Assembly (NCBI GenBank): GCA_001642415.1 | Contig: LTDK01000146.1 | Span: forward strand, 21,657 to 85,656 | DNA: 64,000 nt | Source of the DNA: Nematocida ironsii | Lineage: Eukaryota > Microsporidia | Direction of reading: 5' to 3' | Shown: positions 1 through 9,119 of the stretch, piece by piece | How positions within the stretch are numbered: the first letter of the stretch is position 1 | How the letters are laid out: each line of letters starts with the position of its first letter | Notes under the pieces: generated by a model | Database searches by the model: none | Told to the model about the DNA's origin: nothing | What the model saw: only the letters and a program-made list of their open reading frames with translations | Made by a program: the position numbers and the translations under genes

Positions 1-910
1 GCAGCTTACTATTTGTAATGCACTTAGATGTGTCAAACGAAATATCTGCAAGAACTTTTTCTTTTTCTATCCAGAGTATATAGAGAAAATTTTTCTTATA
101 AAGGATTTCTTCTGTTATAACAGAAAAGGTGCTTATTCCTGAATTATTAAGCCATAAAAATTGAAGCATATTAAAAGAAAGAAACTTAATAAGGTTGTCT
201 GCATCGCTTGGGCCACGGCTGTTGCTGATTCTTAGCGAAGCAATATTCTGTGAGAGAGCCAGGTTATGCACAGGTGAAGGATTATAAAAGTTAAGGTTGC
301 ACCTTTCAAATGTAAGAATTTCTAAATTTGGAAAAAGTGCAAGGAATTTTATAAGTGCATTTACTTCATAGGCATCATTGCTGGAGGTAACATTGGTTAG
401 AGTAAGAGACAAAATATTTTCTAATAGGGAGTTGCTACTAAACGAGTCTAAATTACAAACAAGATGCATGTTTTCAATAGAAAGTGAGAAAATGCTCTTC
501 TGTTCGCTTGCCATTTCCAAGAGTAGCAGAAGATCATTCATATATGTCTGCTGATACTCAGTAGTTGGAATTTTTCTTAAGAATATTTCAAGCCTAAATT
601 CGCTTTCTGTCCTTTTATGCAAAAATATGCCAGCTCCATACCCTTCTATGAACCGATCAAATGAAACTCGCATAATTTCTGGCTTATTGTCTAGCAGCAT
701 TTCTGAAACAAGAACACTTGGATTTCTAGAGCGGATTGGTGCTGGGAACTTGTAAATTCCCGAAAAATTGGTCTTTATGGTTTTTATAGGAGAAAAGAGC
801 ATATTATAGAATGGTTGCGCATAGTTTGACTCACGTGACCCCATGATACCAGAAGGTAAAAGAATCCATCCTAAAACCACAGCAGAGATACGTAGTGCAG
901 CAACTTTCAT
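1..910 (-). CDS. Secreted leucine-rich-repeat-like protein, 3' end cut by window edge
   Basis: The minus-strand frame opens with ATG at 910 and stays open to base 1, so about 303 residues are visible and the C-terminus is missing. Residues 1-24 form a hydrophobic signal peptide ending in SGIMGS. From about residue 165 the protein shows spaced Leu patterns such as FPNLEILTFERCNLN, IASLRISNS and LQFLWLNNSGIS, which look like degenerate LRR units. Secreted LRR proteins form expanded families in Nematocida-type microsporidia and are thought to reach the host, but no specific function can be given. I read the frame codon by codon for the first 150 residues and found no stop. Which family it belongs to, and whether it continues far beyond the edge, cannot be seen. 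Confidence 0.7.
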   Translation of the reverse strand, partial: MKVAALRISAVVLGWILLPSGIMGSRESNYAQPFYNMLFSPIKTIKTNFSGIYKFPAPIRSRNPSVLVSEMLLDNKPEIMRVSFDRFIEGYGAGIFLHKRTESEFRLEIFLRKIPTTEYQQTYMNDLLLLLEMASEQKSIFSLSIENMHLVCNLDSFSSNSLLENILSLTLTNVTSSNDAYEVNALIKFLALFPNLEILTFERCNLNFYNPSPVHNLALSQNIASLRISNSRGPSDADNLIKFLSFNMLQFLWLNNSGISTFSVITEEILYKKNFLYILWIEKEKVLADISFDTSKCITNSKL

Positions 911-948
911 AACTTTCCGGTGGTTAGAATATTTGATTTATTTTTATA

Positions 949-2577
949 TCATTGGGTAGGTAAAAGAAGATATAATATGTGCATTAAGTAGCTACGGCTA
1001 AGAACATTGGTTTCCTCATCATCGCAGCTGCAGTTGGTATAAATATTGTGTACATGCATTAAAGTGTTTGAAAGGCTCTTTAAAACGGGAATGCTATCAT
1101 GCCAGATGTCCTTGCATATAATAACAACCTGGGGCTTGTTGTGAATAATAATGGCTATTTGTAGCATGGCGTTATACACCTCTACCGATTCTTTAGACCG
1201 GCCCCAAAAAAGAGAAAAAAAGACTCCTCGCGCATTCTTTTTTCTCCACTGTTGATACAGAGAATATGCACACTGTGCCAACTCAGGAAGAGAAGAATCA
1301 TTTGCTGAGGTAATTAATGCCTTTTTATGCACTTTAAATATTTCAAAAATATCCTCAAATATACTGCACAGCACAGAATTGCTATTTAGCATGCTTTCTG
1401 GATACTGCTTTAGAATTAATCTAGCAATGCAGGAAATTTGCGAATAGCTTTTTAGGTTAAGAAGGGCAGAAAAGGTATGTTTTACTTTCTGAAGGTAGTC
1501 GATATTTAATCGAGAGATGGCAGAAGCAATTTCAAGATATCTTTCAACCCACATAGCAGCATTGCAGTTATTAATCGCATGAATGATTAAGGAAAGGACT
1601 CTTCGAGAAATTCTAAACATTCTTAGTGGAATGAGCGGATAGAGTGTTGCTTCTTTGTAGATAAACCATCCTTCTTCATACTTTTTAAGCCGTATGCATT
1701 TATCAAGCATTGCTTCTGTCGCGCCCTCTACTCCTTTGCTAGTGCTCCACTTGTGCAAAGAAAGATTCCAGTAAAATTCTTTGTGCTTATTGCAGTGCCA
1801 CTGCTTTACAGTATGGAATAGCGCGATTTTTTCCTCTTTTGTGCATGAAGGCATGTCACATCCATCTGATGCTTCCTCTACTAGATTTCGAAACCGCTTA
1901 TCGCATTCTGGGGAAGTGGCTTCAATATCAACGTCGGAGTTTCGCAGGCCTAGTGTGTCTCTGAGCTGTGTTAAAATCTTCAGTGTTTTTTCATTTTGTG
2001 TGTATAAGGATGCCAGCAGAGCCAATTTATAAATTCCTAGATCCTTTTGGTCTAATTGGTCATAAATAGAGAAAAATCTTTGATATTCTTTTCGGCACAA
2101 TAGCATTTCTAGCACATGATAGCAGTCAGAGATGCTGGTGCGAATTTTCTCTTTGCAGTGCCTGTCCATGTATACTTTGTATGTTAAGGACTCAATTTCT
2201 TGTTCGCAGTGGATGTCTGTATGTCCGGTATATGTTGGCTTAAAATTTCTATCTAGCTGTATTGTAAAAAGAATCATCTTTTCAAAGTTGCAAATCGTTT
2301 TGAAAGAGCCAGAATATATTAGGGAAGGCCGATCTGGGTGCTGCTGTGATATGCAGAATAAAATATTTGAATATAGCGAAATCGCATGAGGGAGTGGTGA
2401 GTTTAATGAACATCCAAGCGTTCCACACTTTTTAAAAGACTTAAAAATATCCTCAACAACAGGTCTATTTTTTTCATCGTTAATAATATATGCGTTCTGA
2501 GTGCTTTTACACTCTAGTAGGGTGTTAGTGTCTGGAGTACATAGCATGTTTTCCATGTCCATTGTATTTTTTTCCAT
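949..2577 (-). CDS. Hypothetical helical-repeat protein (542 aa)
   Basis: This is a complete minus-strand frame with an ATG at 2577. The first 130 residues are mixed, with possible beta strands. The rest is mostly amphipathic helix in a TPR/PPR-like rhythm, for example the segments around residues 150-200 and 440-500. It is Cys-rich for a cytosolic protein (about 20 Cys), but no zinc motif is convincing. There is no signal peptide or membrane segment. It lies 38 bp downstream of the start of the LRR-like gene on the same strand. A TTTCGGGTTATATA-type element lies at 2763-2774, about 190 bp upstream of the start and in the gene's orientation. I do not recognise a family; a scaffold or repeat-type role is only a guess from composition. 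Confidence 0.75.
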   Translation of the reverse strand: MEKNTMDMENMLCTPDTNTLLECKSTQNAYIINDEKNRPVVEDIFKSFKKCGTLGCSLNSPLPHAISLYSNILFCISQQHPDRPSLIYSGSFKTICNFEKMILFTIQLDRNFKPTYTGHTDIHCEQEIESLTYKVYMDRHCKEKIRTSISDCYHVLEMLLCRKEYQRFFSIYDQLDQKDLGIYKLALLASLYTQNEKTLKILTQLRDTLGLRNSDVDIEATSPECDKRFRNLVEEASDGCDMPSCTKEEKIALFHTVKQWHCNKHKEFYWNLSLHKWSTSKGVEGATEAMLDKCIRLKKYEEGWFIYKEATLYPLIPLRMFRISRRVLSLIIHAINNCNAAMWVERYLEIASAISRLNIDYLQKVKHTFSALLNLKSYSQISCIARLILKQYPESMLNSNSVLCSIFEDIFEIFKVHKKALITSANDSSLPELAQCAYSLYQQWRKKNARGVFFSLFWGRSKESVEVYNAMLQIAIIIHNKPQVVIICKDIWHDSIPVLKSLSNTLMHVHNIYTNCSCDDEETNVLSRSYLMHILYLLLPTQ

Positions 2578-3311
2578 ACCAATAAAACATTAGAAACATA
2601 TGTATTTGTTACAAAGTATTTTGATTTTCAAAGCACGATTAAATACAAATATAAATACAATGTACCCGCAGGCCACTTGCTGTGCAGAGTTCTAAAAACA
2701 CGCAGAAATTCTCTAAAAAGCAAAGGAAATCTAAAAATAGCCTAGAAGCCAGAAGGCTGCTATATAACCCGAAAATTGTATAGTGAAGGAAGAAATTCAC
2801 TACAAATATTCTAAGATTGTTTATAATAGCGCAAAGAATGAACCATGGAAGAAAAATGTGTTGTTCACACATATGAATGCAATTTGAAAATAGATAAAAG
2901 TGAGTATATCGAATAATATAGGGGTTTGAATTTATCTACTTAAAGGATTGCTTCTATAAATAGAGAATAAATCAGTTTAAAGGCTTGTATAGGAGAAATG
3001 CCAATGTATAACTACTCTATTTTCTCTAAACAGGTTTTAGATTGTTTCTGAATATTATGAAGTATAGAAAGTTGTTTGTAAAACAATTTAAATATTATAC
3101 TACTAAGGAAATTAAAGGATAATATGTTTTCTGTGCATGAAATGCGCAGAAGTTATATTAGAACCCGAAATATTTATATTAAATAGGCAGAAAAGATGCA
3201 AATACTATGAAATAAACATACGCGGCTTTTCTATGTTCTATCTGTTTAGTATTAAGAAAGGAAAGATTATTAACAGAATAAGTATAAAAATAAAAATAGT
3301 GTAATTTTTAC
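2578..3311. other. AT-rich spacer with two CCCGAAA motifs
   Basis: No credible gene is visible; a 77-codon minus-strand frame at 2639-2872 is hydrophobic and Phe/Cys-rich and looks like chance. The spacer holds two copies of the AACCCGAAA element, at about 2763-2774 and 3161-3172. It separates the minus-strand gene ending at 949 from the plus-strand LeuRS gene, so it should contain both promoters. Confidence 0.5.
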
Positions 3312-5915
3312 ATGACAGAGCAGAGTAGCACACATTCAGTAAAGGATGGAAAAAAAGAAGAGTTATTAGAAATAGAAAGAAAAATGCAGGAAACATGGAA
3401 AGAAAGGAAAGAATATGAAATGGATGCCTGCAAGGGGAAGAAGAAATACTTTACAACGTTTCCATATGCATACATGAACGGAAAGTTACACTTAGGACAT
3501 ATGTTCAGTTTTAGCAAAGCAGACTTTGCTGCCAGGTTTAAGAGGATTACAGGGTATAATTCATTATTTCCCTATGCATTCCACTGCACGGGAATGCCTA
3601 TTAAGGCAGCGGCGGATAAGCTGAAAGATGAAATGACAGGGGTTAGAAGAACTGGACAAACAGAAATATTACGGTCAATGGGGATAGAAGAGGAGGAGAT
3701 TGAAAAATTTACAGATGCATCATACTGGCTGAGATATTTCCCTGTTAAGGCTAGAAACACTCTGGAGAAGTTTGGTGCAGCTGTTGACTGGCGACGATGT
3801 TTTATAACAACTGATGCAAATTGGTTTTATGACTCATTTATCTGCTGGCAGTTTGAGAAATTAAGAAAGCAAAACAGAGTATCCTTTGGGAAGCGATATA
3901 CAGTATATTGCCCCAAGGACAACCAGCCGTGCATGGACCACGACAGACAGTCTGGGGAGGGAGTGCTGCCGCAGGAGTATCTTTTAGTCAAAGTTCCTAT
4001 CGAGGTTGGTGGCAAAAACTACAAGCTACTGGCTGTTGAGAAGGAAGGACTTGCTGCGCCATATAAGTGTGTGGTAAGCACAGGCGTTACTTATAGTGTT
4101 GTGGAACTTGATGGAGACCTTGTGATTATTTCGCCCACGTGTATACCAAATTTAAGTGCACAAAACTACAAGGTAAAGGAGGTTGAGTCTCTGGAGGGGG
4201 CTTTACTAGCAGACTGCACAATTCAGTATAGAGGAGAAGATTTAAAGATAGAGGGCACTACAGCAATTGGTCTGCCGGCATCAAAGATTATTATCTCACA
4301 GATTGGCAGCTCAAATGAAAAGAGCAAGGAGCCACTGGAGCGCATATATCCAACAGTAAAGTACTACGAGCCGCTTTCAAAAGTAATAAGCAGGTCAGGA
4401 GCAGAGTGTATTGTGGCCTTGGTAGATCAGTGGCATCTTAATTACGGAGAGGATTCCTGGAAAGCACTGGCCCAAGAATGCATAGACAATATGGATTTAA
4501 CAAAAGAAACAAGGGAGTCTCTAAACTTTGGATTAGGGTGGCTGTCTAAATGGGCCTGCAGTAGAAGCTATGGGCTAGGCACTAAGCTTCCATGGGATCC
4601 AGAGTATGTAATAGACTCTCTGAGTGACTCTACAATATACATGGCATTTTACACAGTGAAGCATCTTCTTTCATCTGATATATTTGGAGAAGAGCCTCTT
4701 ATAGACAAGTCGCTTGTAGATTACGACTTCTGGGAATCAATATTTGGAGAAACGCCAGTGGCAGGAAAGGAGCCAGCAGTGTACAACCATCCATCAGTAG
4801 TAAAAATGCGAGAGGAATTCACATACTTTTATCCTGTGGATCTAAGGCCATCTGCAAAGGATTTAACAAACAATCATCTTTTGTTCTTTATCTATAATCA
4901 TGTATCACTGTTCCGAAAGGAGCTGTGGCCACAGAAAATATTCACGAATGGGCACATTATGCTGGATAATGAAAAAATGAGCAAAAGTATTGGAAACTTC
5001 CTTACAGGAGATGAGGCAATTGAAAAGTTCTGCGCAGATGCGGTTAGGCTGACTCTAGCCTCTGGAGGAGATACCGATCAGGACAGCAACTTTTCCCAGC
5101 AGACATGCAATGCAGCTGTTCTTCGTATCCACAAGCTATATAAAGCAATTTCACCAATTTTTGCTGGGATGAGATGCTCATCGCTGGAGGCAGAGATAGA
5201 TAGGCTGGAGAAGCAGTTAAAGGCAGATTTATCATCAGAATTTACAGAAGACTCGCTCATGTTCAACAAGGTGCTTCTTTTAAAAAATCAGACAATTAGT
5301 GCATTTGAGTCTCTTTTCTTCAGAGAAGGTGTGATGCATGGGTTTTATTCACTTGAGCCGCTGATTGAGCACCATTCAAAGATGACCAAGAATAATGAGC
5401 TGATTAAGTATGCATGGCTTGTGTTTTTATCACTGAACTATCCAATAATTCCCCACGTAACAGAATACATTCTTAAAGATGTGACAGAAACTCCGTTCTG
5501 TGTCTCTGAGATAGTAAAGAGAAGCGAGATAGCACAAGACATTGTAGACATGGGGGAGTGGATAGACAAAGTTGTGGTGCACACCAAGAAGACTCTTGCA
5601 AGATACAGAAAGAAAAAACAAAATGTGAACAGCATTGAATTATCATTCTTGAAAGAGCTGCTTCCATGGCACGTAAAGGCAAACACTCTTACAACAGAGG
5701 AGATAAAGAAAGCCAACTGGAAGGAGTATGGTGTAACAGTGCCGACTGTTCTTCAGTATACCTCGGCTAAGCCAAAGATACTTCCTAGAAGAATTGAAGC
5801 TCTTATGATGCTACAGGATAAGATAGCCAAGGAGTTGGAAATAGACTCATTCTCGGCAGTGGAAAGTGCAGGGGGTGGGGTGGACCTACCTACAATTCGC
5901 TTACTAACGAAATAA
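3312..5915 (+). CDS. leuS: Cytosolic leucyl-tRNA synthetase
   Basis: This class I aminoacyl-tRNA synthetase charges tRNA-Leu with leucine in the cytosol, using ATP. The class signature HLGH is at residues 60-63 and KMSKS is at 555-559. Between them lies a connective (CP1) editing region around residues 215-400, and a shortened anticodon-binding/C-terminal region follows. The sequence type is archaeal/eukaryotic cytosolic rather than bacterial. At 867 residues it is clearly shorter than fungal cytosolic LeuRS (around 1,100), which fits the general shortening of microsporidian proteins. The first ATG is used. The stop codon at 5913-5915 is embedded in AATAAATAA, so a polyadenylation-type signal overlaps the end of the gene. 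The next gene starts 36 bp downstream on the same strand. Confidence 0.97.
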   Translation: MTEQSSTHSVKDGKKEELLEIERKMQETWKERKEYEMDACKGKKKYFTTFPYAYMNGKLHLGHMFSFSKADFAARFKRITGYNSLFPYAFHCTGMPIKAAADKLKDEMTGVRRTGQTEILRSMGIEEEEIEKFTDASYWLRYFPVKARNTLEKFGAAVDWRRCFITTDANWFYDSFICWQFEKLRKQNRVSFGKRYTVYCPKDNQPCMDHDRQSGEGVLPQEYLLVKVPIEVGGKNYKLLAVEKEGLAAPYKCVVSTGVTYSVVELDGDLVIISPTCIPNLSAQNYKVKEVESLEGALLADCTIQYRGEDLKIEGTTAIGLPASKIIISQIGSSNEKSKEPLERIYPTVKYYEPLSKVISRSGAECIVALVDQWHLNYGEDSWKALAQECIDNMDLTKETRESLNFGLGWLSKWACSRSYGLGTKLPWDPEYVIDSLSDSTIYMAFYTVKHLLSSDIFGEEPLIDKSLVDYDFWESIFGETPVAGKEPAVYNHPSVVKMREEFTYFYPVDLRPSAKDLTNNHLLFFIYNHVSLFRKELWPQKIFTNGHIMLDNEKMSKSIGNFLTGDEAIEKFCADAVRLTLASGGDTDQDSNFSQQTCNAAVLRIHKLYKAISPIFAGMRCSSLEAEIDRLEKQLKADLSSEFTEDSLMFNKVLLLKNQTISAFESLFFREGVMHGFYSLEPLIEHHSKMTKNNELIKYAWLVFLSLNYPIIPHVTEYILKDVTETPFCVSEIVKRSEIAQDIVDMGEWIDKVVVHTKKTLARYRKKKQNVNSIELSFLKELLPWHVKANTLTTEEIKKANWKEYGVTVPTVLQYTSAKPKILPRRIEALMMLQDKIAKELEIDSFSAVESAGGGVDLPTIRLLTK

Positions 5916-5951
5916 ATAATATTACTTTACTCCTGAATAAATTATTAAAAT

Positions 5952-6740
5952 ATGAACACCAGACTAAAGAAGGAGAGAACCGGCCTCAAAGCGTTTAGTG
6001 CGATGATATTGTCCATAATGCAGAAAGAGAAATCAATAGAATACACAAAGGTAGCAGACATAATTATGTCGATGACAGAGGGAACGGGCGATGATAAAAA
6101 TGTAAAGAGGAGGGTGTATGATGCGCTTAATGTAATGTGTGCAGTAAACTTGATAAAAAAAGAGAAGAAGATGGCATACTTAACAGATGACCAACTGTGT
6201 TCCTGCGAGGAGGAGGTTGAGAAAAGGCTAGCGACTCTCGGGCAGTCAATAGTATCCACACCTAAACTTAAAGAAAGAGTTGAAGAGAAAAAAAGAGTAT
6301 TGGAGGAAACAATCAAAAGAAAAGAGCTATTATTGCGGCTGATACGGCGGAATTCTGAAAGAGAAATAGAAGAGAAGGAAAAGCTACACCTCCCATTCAT
6401 TCTCATAAGCACACAAAAGAAGTCAAGAATTGACTGCGAAACAAATGATAAACGATCCTACTTCAAGTTTATATTCACCAGCCCATACAAAATATATGAA
6501 GATGTCCATATTCTTAAGCAAATCTTCGGAGATAAGTCAATAAGCCTGCAAACAAAAGAGCACTATCCTGGCCAGCACACAGAGCAGAAAGAGAATATTT
6601 CAACCGCGGCTAAAATTCAGAACAATTGGCAGAAAAACAAGCCAGATGCAGATAAAGGTGCGCCTGGCAGTCCACTAGGCTCTAGCTATATGTTCACTGA
6701 AGACGACGACTGGCTAAATCTTTACAACTTCTTAAACTAA
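5952..6740 (+). CDS. DP-type (E2F partner) transcription factor
   Basis: DP proteins pair with E2F and bind TTTSSCGC-type sites in cell-cycle promoters. The N-terminal winged helix (about residues 10-75) contains the DP recognition helix NVKRRVYDALNVMCAVN. The DP dimerisation region follows, with HLPFILISTQKKSRIDC around residues 138-155 and a stretch like DP's EIHDDIEVL motif. This combination identifies DP rather than E2F itself. The protein is 262 residues, much shorter than animal DP (about 400). The end is acidic with aromatic/leucine residues (TEDDDWLNLYNFLN), which resembles an activation or pocket-protein-binding tail; that reading is inference. No E2F gene is in this window. The TAA stop overlaps an AATAAA at 6739-6744. 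Confidence 0.9.
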   Translation: MNTRLKKERTGLKAFSAMILSIMQKEKSIEYTKVADIIMSMTEGTGDDKNVKRRVYDALNVMCAVNLIKKEKKMAYLTDDQLCSCEEEVEKRLATLGQSIVSTPKLKERVEEKKRVLEETIKRKELLLRLIRRNSEREIEEKEKLHLPFILISTQKKSRIDCETNDKRSYFKFIFTSPYKIYEDVHILKQIFGDKSISLQTKEHYPGQHTEQKENISTAAKIQNNWQKNKPDADKGAPGSPLGSSYMFTEDDDWLNLYNFLN

Positions 6741-6972
6741 TAAACTGTAATCCAACTACTATTTTTTCCTATATATAATAGAAGTGTGTATAATGCTCTG
6801 TATAGCACAAAAGACAGACACAAAGTAGCCAAACCGCGCGAATACATTCTCTCTCTGCTATGCAATGAGTGTTTCTTTAAAATAAATATTATTTCTGTAT
6901 TTATCATTTTATTCTTTATTCTGTTAGATATAATCCTTATATTATTTAATAACAAGCATATTATTTTATTTT

Positions 6973-7314
6973 ATGGTTGTTTATAAAGTAAGAAACTTAC
7001 TGGACATAACACAGCCTCTTCTGAACCACGAGGAAAGGAAAAATATTCCAGAAATACTGAAGGCGGTGGTAGAAGTACTCACGCCAGAATTTGAAAAGAA
7101 TAATATATCTGAAACAAGTACTAATCAGGTTAGAATCGTATACATAGAAACAAACGGAAAAGAGATTGGTGTAAATACAATATTTGAGTGTCAAAATAAT
7201 AAAGATAAAGTAATAAACATATCTAAAACAAAAATACACAAAAGTACCCAATACAAGGTAGATAAAGAATTAATCAATACACTTTTGTCTAAAACAAGAA
7301 AAAGTAAAACATAA
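6973..7314 (+). CDS. Hypothetical small protein (113 aa)
   Basis: A complete ATG-to-stop frame lies on the same strand between the DP-like gene and the candidate polar tube gene. The product is hydrophilic and basic, with an N-terminal helical stretch and a Lys-rich end (TRKSKT). There is no signal peptide, membrane segment or cysteine cluster (one Cys only). Length and composition are above what chance frames in this AT-rich spacer show, and no longer frame competes with it. I do not recognise it. It is 61 bp upstream of the next start, so it may share transcription signals with its neighbours. Confidence 0.55.
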   Translation: MVVYKVRNLLDITQPLLNHEERKNIPEILKAVVEVLTPEFEKNNISETSTNQVRIVYIETNGKEIGVNTIFECQNNKDKVINISKTKIHKSTQYKVDKELINTLLSKTRKSKT

Positions 7315-7375
7315 ATTATATCAGAATGTTTTACGTCTGCCTATATAGAATAAGAAGCGGTGTAGAAATATTAAT

Positions 7376-8824
7376 ATGGTAATAGGATCAAAAAAAAGAA
7401 ATTTTGGATTACTAATTATAATAGTGTATATGGCATGTGCTATGTGTGTATACACGATTGGAGACTGTATATGCATGGACGGTGCAGCCAGTGGGTATGC
7501 ACTAAAGCAGAACATAGGAGGACTGACGGGAGGTGCCGCGCTAAGTGCGCAGATGATAGCGCCACTCGCCGTTCAACTGCAGAGTGATGGAGGCGCAGCG
7601 CAACAGATGGGTGAAGCATGTCCATGTGCAGCTGCAGCCGCTCAGTCTGGTGGGGGAGGGCTGGAAATTGGCGGTATGTCAGGAAATCTGGTTGCACAAT
7701 ATGTTCCCGTAGCCGCCCCTCCGGCGGTTGCACGTGTAGTAACTCCACCTGTGCAGTATGTTCAGGCAGTTAAAGCAGCTTCTGTTATGCAGGCGGCAGC
7801 TGCAGGGTATGATGGCGCTTCAGCTGCATCTGCAAATATACCCTTAATACAGGCAGTGCAGCTGAATAAAGTAAAGAAGAGTGGGCTCATACTTAAGGCA
7901 GCAGAAGCAGCTAGTTTGAACAGTGCCTGCCAGGCAGATAGAATAGCAAAGGCGGCTATGGCAGTAACGGAAATAGGGGCAAGTGAAGCTAAGCATGCTA
8001 AGCAAATGGCAGCTATTGCGCAGATGGCAGAAATGGCACACCAGGAAAATACACAGGTGGCAATGAAGAACTATGAAATAATGCAGAGGCTAAGCAATAT
8101 ACAGGCAGCGCAGGCCACACAAGCAGCGCAGGTAGCACAAGCGCAAGCACAGGCTTCTCAAGTACAAGCGCAGGCTCAAGCACAGGCTGCACAAGCACAG
8201 ATACAGGCTCAAGCCCAGGCCCAGGCTGCACAAGCACAGATACAAGCTCAAGCAGCACAGGCCCAGGCACAGCTGCAGCTACAGCAAGCAGCTATTTCAG
8301 TTCCAATATCTGGCGGCATGCTGGGCGGTGGGCTATCAATAAATGCCATGCCTAGCATTTCGGTAGCATCTCCACCAAAAATGACTCTTATGAACATTGG
8401 CAGCGCAATTGGTGGGGCAATTGGCGGGGGCGGTATAGGAAATATATCATCAGCAAGAATAGACTCTCCTATGGTATACGGAATCATATCATCTGGCGCA
8501 GCAGGAAGTCAATGCATCTGCCCACCAGTCTATGAGGCTGCAGCACAACAAGGAGAAGCAGGTGCAGAGTCAGGGGCATCTACTGGGTTTGGTGCAAAGT
8601 TAGCAGCTGGGCTAGCAGCAAAGATTATGATGGGAATATCTGAGCAGGGCTCATCCAGTTCGGGCGCAAATATGCTTTGTGTTGATCAAATAAAGTCTGC
8701 ACAGAATGCTGCAAATATACAGCAACAAGTGGCTGATGGCAAGCTAACATTTTGTCTAAATGAAATTGGAAAATCGGCCGCATTGGGCGCAATGATTTCC
8801 GGAAATCACATGTGTTATTGTTAA
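7376..8824 (+). CDS. Candidate polar tube protein 1 (Ala/Gln-rich secreted protein)
   Basis: This 482-residue protein begins with a basic n-region and a hydrophobic core (residues 10-25, LLIIIVYMACAMCVYT), a clear signal peptide. The mature part is dominated by Ala, Gln, Gly and Ile/Met. A Gln-Ala repeat zone lies at about residues 242-305. Cysteines are concentrated near the ends: CICMD and CPC at the N-terminus, QCICPP in the C-terminal third, and a final MCYC. Low-complexity secreted proteins with terminal cysteines are typical of PTP1, which polymerises through disulfides in the polar tube. PTP1 in better-known species is Pro-rich, so the identity is inferred from architecture and from the candidate PTP2 gene downstream. 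A spore-wall protein is the main alternative. AATAAA overlaps the stop (8824-8829). The gene is visibly richer in GC than its flanks. Confidence 0.6.
   Translation: MVIGSKKRNFGLLIIIVYMACAMCVYTIGDCICMDGAASGYALKQNIGGLTGGAALSAQMIAPLAVQLQSDGGAAQQMGEACPCAAAAAQSGGGGLEIGGMSGNLVAQYVPVAAPPAVARVVTPPVQYVQAVKAASVMQAAAAGYDGASAASANIPLIQAVQLNKVKKSGLILKAAEAASLNSACQADRIAKAAMAVTEIGASEAKHAKQMAAIAQMAEMAHQENTQVAMKNYEIMQRLSNIQAAQATQAAQVAQAQAQASQVQAQAQAQAAQAQIQAQAQAQAAQAQIQAQAAQAQAQLQLQQAAISVPISGGMLGGGLSINAMPSISVASPPKMTLMNIGSAIGGAIGGGGIGNISSARIDSPMVYGIISSGAAGSQCICPPVYEAAAQQGEAGAESGASTGFGAKLAAGLAAKIMMGISEQGSSSSGANMLCVDQIKSAQNAANIQQQVADGKLTFCLNEIGKSAALGAMISGNHMCYC
8101..8292 (+). repeat. Imperfect tandem repeat coding for Gln-Ala tract
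   Basis: Within the candidate PTP1 gene the codons alternate CAG/CAA with GCA/GCC/GCT. A unit of about 39 bp encoding AAQAQIQAQAQAQ is present once in full and once shortened (AAQAQIQAQ). It is flanked by looser QAQAQ runs. Such tracts are expected to vary in length between strains. Confidence 0.75.
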
Positions 8825-9119
8825 ATAAACGATTTAAGTTATTATATATTTTATACATTTCGCATGTCCATGCATCCTTCTACTATATCAATCTATAAAA
8901 ACCAGCTACATACAGAATATTTAGGATTTGCTATTTTATAAGTATTCAGTAAACCCAACCCTATAAAGCATACTATTTTATATGAACATGAATGTACTAT
9001 ATATTTTTCTGTTTTATTTATGTATTTCAGATTATAATACACAGCCTACTAAATTTTGGGTCTGCTGGGCTATTTAGACATACATATAGTTAAACTATTA
9101 AAACATATCTTGGGATTTA

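Noticed and set aside
2639..2872. 77-codon minus-strand frame
   Set aside because: Phe/Leu/Cys-rich composition typical of chance frames; no neighbouring signal or family resemblance.
6786..6986. 66-codon plus-strand frame with hydrophobic C-terminus
   Set aside because: It begins with GTG, has no ATG and overlaps the start of the 113-residue gene.
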